Shown piece after piece: positions 54,672 to 59,459 of a DNA stretch of 59,459 bases. Under the pieces are notes generated by a model. That model was not told the DNA's origin and made no database searches. It worked only from the letters and a program-made list of their open reading frames with translations. Location of the stretch: the IMG/VR virus record IMGVR_UViG_3300036766_001430, positions 1 through 59,459 of that record; one strand, written 5' to 3'. The stretch is from a virus. How positions within the stretch are numbered: the stretch's first letter is position 1; each line of letters starts with the position of its first letter. The translations under genes and the position numbers were made by a program.

Positions 54672-55069
54672 TGGGCGCGCAAGACGCCACGATGTGGAAG
54701 CAGGTTTTGTACAACGAGATCGGTGCACGCGTTCGCGCGCGGGAGGATGAAGACACTCGCGCGCGGACGTATCCCTTCGCATCAGAAGGGACTACAGAAA
54801 CAGTGCCCAGGCAGCGGCAAGGTCCCCGCGTGACCCCGCGCGCGCAACTAGCACGCGAGAAGCGTGCAGATGCTAAGCGCCATCGTGCGCGCGAACGCGC
54901 GCACATGCACTCGCTTCGATACGCAATTCGGCACGGGCTGTACGACATGGCATTCCGCGAGTTGATGTGGGCCTTTCAGCAGTCAACGATCGCTGACTTG
55001 AAAGAGCGAACGCAAGACGTCAACGACCTCGACAGGACCGCAAAGCGGTGCCACGGTGGCGCCTTATGA
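54671..55069 (+). CDS. hypothetical basic protein
   Basis: A 132-residue, Arg-rich protein (AREKRADAKRHRARERAHMH). Start at 54671, one-base overlap with the upstream stop. Possibly nucleic-acid binding. No family recognised. Confidence 0.55.
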   Translation: MGAQDATMWKQVLYNEIGARVRAREDEDTRARTYPFASEGTTETVPRQRQGPRVTPRAQLAREKRADAKRHRARERAHMHSLRYAIRHGLYDMAFRELMWAFQQSTIADLKERTQDVNDLDRTAKRCHGGAL

Positions 55070-55494
55070 ACCCATTTCTAATTGTGCTGTATCAGATGAT
55101 TATGCTCGCGCCGCTGCGCGGCGATGCGGACACGTTACTTCGATCGCAGCTTGCGAACGCAATCGTAGAAGGCACCGACGACGCCAGGGAGCAGACAATC
55201 CTCGCGCGGCTCGCGTACTTCGAGGGTAGCTATTCGCGACACGTCGCTAGTTGCGCGGTCAAGGGTGACAACGGGCGGTCCCTAGGGTTGTTCCAGGTGC
55301 AGCCTCGCTCGACAGAGGACAAGCGCGAGGCGTGCGGCACGCTCGCTGCGCAGGTGCGCGTCGCGCTCCGCTTCATTCGACGCAGTGTCGAGGTGTGCAG
55401 CGGCAACGTAGGTAGCGCCGTTCTCAATCTGTACGTGAGCGGAGATTGCACCCGCGGGCACGCGGCGTCGGCGCTGCGGTGGGGTGCACCGTGA
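55066..55494 (+). CDS. muramidase / lytic transglycosylase-like endolysin
   Basis: A 142-residue protein with a hydrophobic N-terminus (PFLIVLYQMIMLAP), which may be a signal-anchor. RLAYFEGSYSRHVAS holds the probable catalytic Glu, and DNGRSLGLFQVQPR is the G-x-x-G-L-F-Q-x-x-P-like motif of the lytic transglycosylase/goose-type fold; CGTLAAQVRVALRF and NLYVSGDC follow. It likely cuts peptidoglycan for release. Start at 55066, ATGA overlap. Confidence 0.7.
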   Translation: MNPFLIVLYQMIMLAPLRGDADTLLRSQLANAIVEGTDDAREQTILARLAYFEGSYSRHVASCAVKGDNGRSLGLFQVQPRSTEDKREACGTLAAQVRVALRFIRRSVEVCSGNVGSAVLNLYVSGDCTRGHAASALRWGAP

Positions 55495-55610
55495 GCGGGT
55501 GCTGGGACGCTCTAGACTCGGCATCAGCGCCGCAGTTCTATTTCGTGATCGGTGCCATTCTCGTCACACTGGCGGCGACCGAGCACCTACGATTACGGTG
55601 GTGGTCGTGA
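55491..55610 (+). CDS. 39-residue membrane peptide (lysis group)
   Basis: A short gene at GTG 55491, GTGA overlap with the endolysin stop, and its TGA overlaps the next start. Product has one hydrophobic segment (FYFVIGAILVTLAATEH) and a basic WWS end. It is a candidate small lysis membrane protein. Confidence 0.6.
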   Translation: MSGCWDALDSASAPQFYFVIGAILVTLAATEHLRLRWWS

Positions 55611-55801
55611 TTCTGTACGTCAACGATCGCGTAATATTCTTCGCGAAGTGGAGCACGTGGCGCGGCATGCGCGGACGTGTGACCAAGACGACGCCGGGGG
55701 TGTGGGTACTCGTCGACGGCGACACGCATCCTGTCGCCGTGAGCGGGAGCGAGATTGTGCGAGATGAGGTGAGCCAGATCAACATGACGGGCTGCGAATG
55801 A
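55607..55801 (+). CDS. small SH3-like protein
   Basis: A 64-residue protein from GTG 55607, GTGA overlap. Strand pattern (VNDRVIFFAKWSTW, GVWVLVDGDTHPVAVSG) resembles an SH3-like barrel. Unknown function. Confidence 0.5.
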   Translation: MILYVNDRVIFFAKWSTWRGMRGRVTKTTPGVWVLVDGDTHPVAVSGSEIVRDEVSQINMTGCE

Positions 55802-56091
55802 TGGTGGACGCGGACGACTGCAACAAATCTGCGGATAGCTCGTGCGTTGCCGAGACGGGGGCCGACAAGCTGATCGACTTCTACCATCGCCTCGACATTC
55901 TGCCCGGTGGGACGTACGAGCCGCAGTTTCGCAAGTCGATGGTGGCCGCATTCGACGAGGTCCGCCGCGAGACCATTGAGGAGTGCATCAAGGCCGTTAC
56001 GACGGTGACGAGCACCCCAGACGGAATGCTCACTACCGCGCTGGACCGCCTGTCGGCGCTGTTCACAGGCGCAGACAAGGGGGAGCCGTGA
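55798..56091 (+). CDS. hypothetical protein
   Basis: A 97-residue protein from 55798 with a helical middle (AAFDEVRRETIEECIKAV). ATGA overlap with the previous stop. No family recognised. Confidence 0.55.
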   Translation: MMVDADDCNKSADSSCVAETGADKLIDFYHRLDILPGGTYEPQFRKSMVAAFDEVRRETIEECIKAVTTVTSTPDGMLTTALDRLSALFTGADKGEP

Positions 56092-56252
56092 CCGACCCGT
56101 ATGACAAGATCGTGATGCGTGACCTCGTCGACGAATGCCGGAAAGAGCGCGAGCGCGCCGAGAATGCCGAGGCAGAGCTGGAACGATTGCGAAATGGCTT
56201 CTGCCCCTGGTGCGAGGGCCCGCTACGCTCTACTTCGGACCAACCAAAATGA
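56088..56252 (+). CDS. small CPWC protein
   Basis: A 54-residue protein from GTG 56088 (GTGA overlap) with a coiled-coil (CRKERERAENAEAELERL) and CPWCEGPL at the end. It resembles the 58181 gene, which also has a coiled coil and CPWC, so these may be related small zinc proteins. Confidence 0.55.
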   Translation: MTDPYDKIVMRDLVDECRKERERAENAEAELERLRNGFCPWCEGPLRSTSDQPK

Positions 56253-56902
56253 CGGTCGCTGACCCGGCCCAGCAGCGAGGTCACGCCTCGAACGGCGGAT
56301 CGTCCTCGTCGTCCATGACAGACAAGGTCGCGCCTGGTGTTCCTGGAGGAGTGACGCCGAACGCGTCCGTCGACGAGCGCACGTGCGAGTTCTGCGACGT
56401 CCTCCACCCGGCTGTCCACTGCGCGCGAAAGGACGTCCGGACCGCCTGCGATGACTGTGGACAGGCGTTACCCCGTGCCACGCCTAGCTCGGGCGATGCC
56501 GAGCGGTACGCGGGGTACCTCGCTTTGGCCGATGCCATAGACGCGAACGGCAGCGCGGATCCGTTTGACCCTGAACTAAACCTCGCGCAGACCGCTTTTG
56601 CGGCGACCATCATCCGGATACTGGTCCGCGAGGCGGCGCTGTTCACACGCGTAGCCGAGGAGGAGAAGCCATGCGCGACGTTTCCGAGATGCAGAAGGTC
56701 AGGGCGCGTGACGTGGTGCCCTACGAGTGGGCGGTCTGGTGCACCGTGGACGGCTACCCGAAAGCCTTTGCGAACAGCATCGAGCACGTGTCGTGGAGCG
56801 AGGACGGCCAGCACCTCTGGTTCATGCTCGGCACACACAATTTCTACAAGGCGTTGCCCGACGAGGAGATCGAGCTGGTCCCCTGCGGACCGTCCACGAT
56901 GA
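56249..56902 (+). CDS. zinc-containing hypothetical protein, 3' end uncertain
   Basis: A frame of 217 codons from ATG 56249 (ATGA overlap). Residues about 40-75 have CEFCDVLHPAVHC and CDDCGQA, likely zinc. The last 75 residues run across the 56671 gene in another frame without a stop and look non-genuine. The real end is probably near 56671, so the stop codon may have been lost. Confidence 0.5.
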   Translation: MTVADPAQQRGHASNGGSSSSSMTDKVAPGVPGGVTPNASVDERTCEFCDVLHPAVHCARKDVRTACDDCGQALPRATPSSGDAERYAGYLALADAIDANGSADPFDPELNLAQTAFAATIIRILVREAALFTRVAEEEKPCATFPRCRRSGRVTWCPTSGRSGAPWTATRKPLRTASSTCRGARTASTSGSCSAHTISTRRCPTRRSSWSPADRPR

Positions 56903-57024
56903 GCGCCGACTACCAGGCGAAGGTCCGCAAAGAGCACGCTGAGACGATCGCCAAGCGTCCGACACCCAAGGCGGATTGCCCGCTCTGCGATGGGACGTGT
57001 CACACGAAAGGACCCGCCCGGTGA
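56671..57024 (+). CDS. hypothetical protein with C-terminal CPLC motif
   Basis: A 117-residue protein with GAGGAGAAG upstream. Beta-rich, aromatic N-terminal half (VPYEWAVWCTVDGYPKAF, DGQHLWFMLGTHNFYKAL). The end has CPLCDGTCH. No family recognised. Confidence 0.6.
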   Translation: MRDVSEMQKVRARDVVPYEWAVWCTVDGYPKAFANSIEHVSWSEDGQHLWFMLGTHNFYKALPDEEIELVPCGPSTMSADYQAKVRKEHAETIAKRPTPKADCPLCDGTCHTKGPAR

Positions 57025-57236
57025 GGCTGCCTTGTCCGCACAATCCACCGGGGCTGACCGAGGTATGCGCCTACTGCAACATCAACCTCAGGCTGCGATG
57101 CGAGCGGTACGAGGGGGCCCTTCGTTACATTGCGGTCGGCAAGATATCGTCCGACAACGAGAACCCGTGCGGCGAAGGGCACAGCATGGCTGGTAGGTTC
57201 ATCACGGCCGCTCAGACTGCGCTTTCTGGAAGCTAG
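57021..57236 (+). CDS. small zinc-binding protein
   Basis: A 71-residue protein from GTG 57021 (GTGA overlap). LPCPHNPPG, EVCAYCNINLRLRC and ENPCGEG suggest several zinc ligands. Unknown function. Confidence 0.55.
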   Translation: MRLPCPHNPPGLTEVCAYCNINLRLRCERYEGALRYIAVGKISSDNENPCGEGHSMAGRFITAAQTALSGS

Positions 57237-57299
57237 GCCCCGAAATGAGTGCGAAGGGAGTCATTGGGTGGTGCGTCGCGATCGTAGTGTAAGGCGCTG

Positions 57300-57368
57300 A
57301 TGAAGGCGCACCCTCAGCTCAGGTTCGTCGAGCGCGATGCGAAGCGGCAGGGCAAGGAGGTCACGTGA
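57300..57368 (+). CDS. 22-codon open frame in a short gap
   Basis: A very short frame (MKAHPQLRFVERDAKRQGKE) ending in a TGA that overlaps the next start. It may be a leader peptide or a by-product. The gap 57237-57367 also holds a 15-codon frame at 57245. Confidence 0.3.
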   Translation: MKAHPQLRFVERDAKRQGKEVT

Positions 57369-57661
57369 TGGCTCTGCGAAACCACCATGTGCAACTTGAG
57401 GACGGCACGGGCTGGGCCGTCGATCGCGAAGTCGCGGGCGTGTCCCTGGAGTGGATACTTCGGTACGGCTCCCGTGACGACGTTTGGGAGCATCGGATGG
57501 CGATCGCGAGCATCGTCAGCAGCTACATGGCGTTGCTCCACAAGCCACAAAAGCGACGCAATCAGGTCGTGCGCGAGCTGCAGAACGCGCTTGAAGAATG
57601 GGGCCGGGTTGGTCAGGAACCGTGCGCCGATTCTGGCAACGCATCGAAGGAGGAGGCATGA
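57368..57661 (+). CDS. hypothetical protein
   Basis: A 97-residue protein with GGAGGTCACGTG as leader. Helical C-terminal half (AIASIVSSYMALLHKP, VRELQNALEEWG). No family recognised. Confidence 0.55.
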   Translation: MALRNHHVQLEDGTGWAVDREVAGVSLEWILRYGSRDDVWEHRMAIASIVSSYMALLHKPQKRRNQVVRELQNALEEWGRVGQEPCADSGNASKEEA

Positions 57662-57951
57662 GACCCGACGAATACCTGGGCGCCGCAACGCTCAAGAAGA
57701 TGAAGCAAAACAAGTGGTACGTCCTCGCCCGATTCATCGATCAGCTCCTCTACGACGGGCGCACCGGGCTGCGCGACCCGACGAACCCCCACACGATGGG
57801 CTTCCTCACGTCCGAGAAGGTGTACGTCGGTGAGGCGGTGCCTGCGCACGTGAAGATCCTGGGCCACGAGGGCGCCTACATCAACACGGAGAGGGGACTG
57901 CGCGAGCTGATGCACGAGTGCGAGCGCATGGCGATCAGGGAGGTCACGTGA
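57658..57951 (+). CDS. hypothetical protein
   Basis: A 97-residue protein from ATG 57658 (GGAGGAGG leader, ATGA overlap). Regions: EYLGAATLKKMKQNKWYV, then SEKVYVGEAVPAHVKI. No family recognised. Confidence 0.55.
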   Translation: MRPDEYLGAATLKKMKQNKWYVLARFIDQLLYDGRTGLRDPTNPHTMGFLTSEKVYVGEAVPAHVKILGHEGAYINTERGLRELMHECERMAIREVT

Positions 57952-58184
57952 TGACCGGGGACGCATCGGACGGCGAGCGCATCGCCGACGTCATTGCGTG
58001 GGCCGAGTCTCGCGTTCGCTGCTGCCGGCAGCAGGAGGAGAAATTCGGGGCGTCCTGGACCCACCGCGAGAAGCACCAACATGGGCCGCCGCAGGCGCTC
58101 ATCGAGGCGTGGACAGAGCGGCGAGCACTCCAGGCCGTGATCGACGTGCTGCGCCCCACCTCTGCGAAGCCGGAGGAGCCGTGA
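57951..58184 (+). CDS. hypothetical protein
   Basis: A 77-residue helical protein from ATG 57951 (preceded by GGAGGTCACGTG, same leader as at 57356). Contains RCCRQQEEKFG and EAWTERRALQAVIDVLRP. No family recognised. Confidence 0.5.
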   Translation: MTGDASDGERIADVIAWAESRVRCCRQQEEKFGASWTHREKHQHGPPQALIEAWTERRALQAVIDVLRPTSAKPEEP

Positions 58185-58399
58185 CGTGCGGCATTCACCG
58201 GCTCTGCGCGGAGGATGCCCCCACGCGCTGCCCTTGGTGCGAAATCGGCGTGCAACTTGCGGAGGTCGCTCGGCTGCGCGATGCTCTGGAGGAGATCCGT
58301 CGCTACCCCACGCTCGCGCCCGGGTGGCAGGACATCGCCCGCGAGGCGCTACGCACTACTTCGGCAAGGCCCGTGGCCGGTGGTAAGGATGAGCGATGA
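58181..58399 (+). CDS. small CPWC protein (second)
   Basis: A 72-residue protein from GTG 58181 (GTGA overlap), with TRCPWCEIG and a coiled helix (EVARLRDALEEIRR). Related in style to the 56088 gene. Confidence 0.55.
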   Translation: MTCGIHRLCAEDAPTRCPWCEIGVQLAEVARLRDALEEIRRYPTLAPGWQDIAREALRTTSARPVAGGKDER

Positions 58400-58710
58400 G
58401 CGACGAGTACCAGCGCGTAGCAGGCGGCTGCTCGTGGCTCGGCCGCTCGCTCGGCCTGCGGGTGATCGAGGCTTCCGCGCAGCAGGTCCGCAAGGTGCTT
58501 GCCGGCAAGAGCAATGCGGATGACCGAGACGTCCAGCGCGTCGTCGAGTCGAACGTCTTCGGGGCGGCCGCTGCGTCGAACAGCCGCGCGCGTGACGCTG
58601 CCGCCATCGGGCTGCTCGCCGGCTGGATTCTCGCCGGCCGCGCAGTGCTCCCGGCGCCTCCCCCGCCCAAGCCGAAGAAGTCTCGCGCCCCGAAGGCGGT
58701 GACGGCGTGA
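58396..58710 (+). CDS. RuvC-like resolvase, C-terminal fragment
   Basis: A 104-residue protein. GLRVIEASAQQVRKVLAGKSNADDRDVQRVV and ARDAAAIGLLAGWIL match the second half of RuvC-like Holliday junction resolvases, including the D-x-x-D/A-type acidic end. The N-terminal half with the first catalytic Asp is missing, so the product is likely inactive or a dimer partner. The last 25 residues are basic and Pro-rich. Start 58396, ATGA overlap. Confidence 0.6.
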   Translation: MSDEYQRVAGGCSWLGRSLGLRVIEASAQQVRKVLAGKSNADDRDVQRVVESNVFGAAAASNSRARDAAAIGLLAGWILAGRAVLPAPPPPKPKKSRAPKAVTA

Positions 58711-58934
58711 GGCAAAGCAGCAAAGTCTTTCTCCCGCTCGCCGTCGGCGCGGCCGTTCGCGCAGCTGATTCGATTCAGCGAGGACCACGACGCGTGGCCT
58801 CTCACCCGAGCACACGGGGAAGAAGCCGCACATCATCCGGTAACGAGTGCACGCATTCGGTGAGCGAGTCGACGATCGATGACGGTACTCGGTACGAGTG
58901 CAAGACGAAGCAACACGAGGAGCTGAGCGAATGA
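58707..58934 (+). CDS. hypothetical protein
   Basis: A 75-residue protein from GTG 58707 (GTGA overlap), Ser/Arg/Thr-rich, no clear domain. It may be a true gene because of its overlaps, or a by-product. Confidence 0.4.
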   Translation: MRQSSKVFLPLAVGAAVRAADSIQRGPRRVASHPSTRGRSRTSSGNECTHSVSESTIDDGTRYECKTKQHEELSE

Positions 58935-59233
58935 AATCCAAAAAAAGCATACTGAAGTTCGACGCGAAGACCGGGTTCCCGTTCACTAAAGGGGATGCGA
59001 TTCTGATCCGCACGGTGACCATGTATCAGGTGGGCCGTGTCGTAAACGTGGGGCCGGACTCGATCACACTTACCGATGCGTCGTGGATCGCGGATATCGG
59101 TCGCCTCAACGTCGCCCTTTCGACAGGTTCGCTGAACGAGATTGAACGTGCGCCGTCGTGGGTGGTTACCGGGCGGGGCGCCATCGTCGACATCTACCCG
59201 TGGAGTCACGACCTACCGCAAGCGACCAAATGA
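58931..59233 (+). CDS. conserved small phage protein (KOW/SH3-like)
   Basis: A 100-residue protein: FTKGDAILIRTVTMYQVGRVV, then SITLTDASWIADIGRLNVAL and SWVVTGRGAIVDIYPWSHDLP. The DASW-I/V-AD-x-GR motif belongs to a widespread, uncharacterised phage family. Start 58931, ATGA overlap. Confidence 0.65.
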   Translation: MKSKKSILKFDAKTGFPFTKGDAILIRTVTMYQVGRVVNVGPDSITLTDASWIADIGRLNVALSTGSLNEIERAPSWVVTGRGAIVDIYPWSHDLPQATK

Positions 59234-59459
59234 ACGCAGCGATGCTCAGCGCAGGTTTCGACTCGTCGTGGTCGCGGTCGTGGTCGGGGTCGCGGTCGTG
59301 GTCGGGGTCGCGGTCGTGGTCGTTGTCGCGGTCGGGGTCGCGGTCGGGGTCGGGGTCGTGGTCGGGGTCGCGGTCGTGGTCGCGGTCGCGGTCGCGGTCG
59401 TGGTCGCGGTCGTGGTCGGGGTCGGGGTCGTGGTCGGGGTCGTGGTCGTGGTTGCGGTC
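59230..59459 (+). CDS. serine-alternating repeat protein, cut by window end
   Basis: A gene starting MNAAMLSAGFDSS at 59230 and running off the right end. From residue 12 every second residue is Ser and the other is Trp, Arg or Gly, with single Leu exceptions. The coding DNA is a hexamer repeat. It overlaps the previous stop by four bases (ATGA). Similar serine-alternating proteins occur in some phages with no known role. Confidence 0.6.
   Translation, partial: MNAAMLSAGFDSSWSRSWSGSRSWSGSRSWSLSRSGSRSGSGSWSGSRSWSRSRSRSWSRSWSGSGSWSGSWSWLR
59266..59459. repeat. (TCGNGG)n hexanucleotide repeat
   Basis: About 32 copies of a hexamer TCG-NGG, where N is T, C or G but almost never A. Each hexamer encodes Ser plus Trp (TGG), Arg (CGG) or Gly (GGG). 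The assembly stops within it, which is expected for such a repeat. The length in the genome is unknown. Confidence 0.95.

Noticed and set aside
1-59459. tRNA genes, integrase, transposase or repressor
   Set aside because: No cloverleaf-like stretch, recombinase motif or CI-like repressor was noticed on either strand by eye; a tRNAscan run would settle the tRNA point.

Overview
The window reads as most of one tailed-phage genome (GC-rich, about 65% by eye) from an uncultivated source; the host cannot be read from the sequence. The head genes are Mu-like (DUF935 portal, MuF, protease with nested scaffold, DUF1320, gp10-like protein) and the last gene at the left end is a contractile tail sheath of the Mu gpL type, so the phage is most likely a myovirus. 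No integrase, transposase or repressor was recognised. Tape measure, baseplate, most tail genes and any cytosine-C5 methyltransferase are not in the window, so the sequence is incomplete at its left end. The left end repeats an internal 127-bp stretch and the right end stops inside a hexanucleotide repeat; both look like assembly limits.

Layout. Nearly everything from about 50.9 kb down to base 1 is on the minus strand, and everything from about 51.9 kb to the right end is on the plus strand, so the 51.0-51.9 kb AT-rich, hairpin-rich gap is the likely divergent control region. Reading leftward along the minus strand: 50.9-45.8 kb is a block of separately led genes including a MoxR-type AAA+ ATPase and a metallopeptidase/VWA partner; 45.7-41.0 kb holds small genes, an ECF-like sigma factor, a ParB-fold protein and an HNH gene; 41.0-35.6 kb holds a UvsW-like helicase, a putative initiator/loader, a DnaB-like helicase and a DnaG-like primase; 35.5-29.1 kb holds an adenine methyltransferase, a UDG-family A polymerase fusion, EndoVII-like HNH genes and a gp32-like SSB; 28.5-25.6 kb holds SbcD and SbcC; 25.5-21.5 kb holds the most interesting block; 21.4-17.2 kb holds small regulatory and zinc-ribbon genes; 16.6-0 kb holds packaging, head and tail-sheath genes.

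The 21.5-25.5 kb block is a tightly overlapped cassette of ParB-fold protein, TET/JBP 2-oxoglutarate dioxygenase, radical SAM enzyme, PIG-L/LmbE deacetylase and TET-associated glycosyltransferase. This is the signature of a phage cytosine hypermodification pathway: oxidise 5-methylcytosine, glycosylate the hydroxyl, deacetylate the sugar and rearrange it by radical chemistry. A DUF1599 (nucleotide modification associated domain 1) gene on the right arm and the UDG-fused polymerase fit the same theme.

The right arm (52-59.4 kb) is a chain of overlapping small plus-strand genes: a PDDEXK-like nuclease, a protein ending in the C-terminal half of a 5'-3' exonuclease, the DUF1599 protein, a small lysis group (membrane peptide, muramidase-like protein, membrane peptide), many short CPWC or hypothetical proteins, a RuvC-like C-terminal fragment, and a gene made of alternating serine codons at the very end. 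Starts were chosen mainly from ATGA or GTGA overlaps with the previous stop and from Shine-Dalgarno sequences; many genes begin with GTG.
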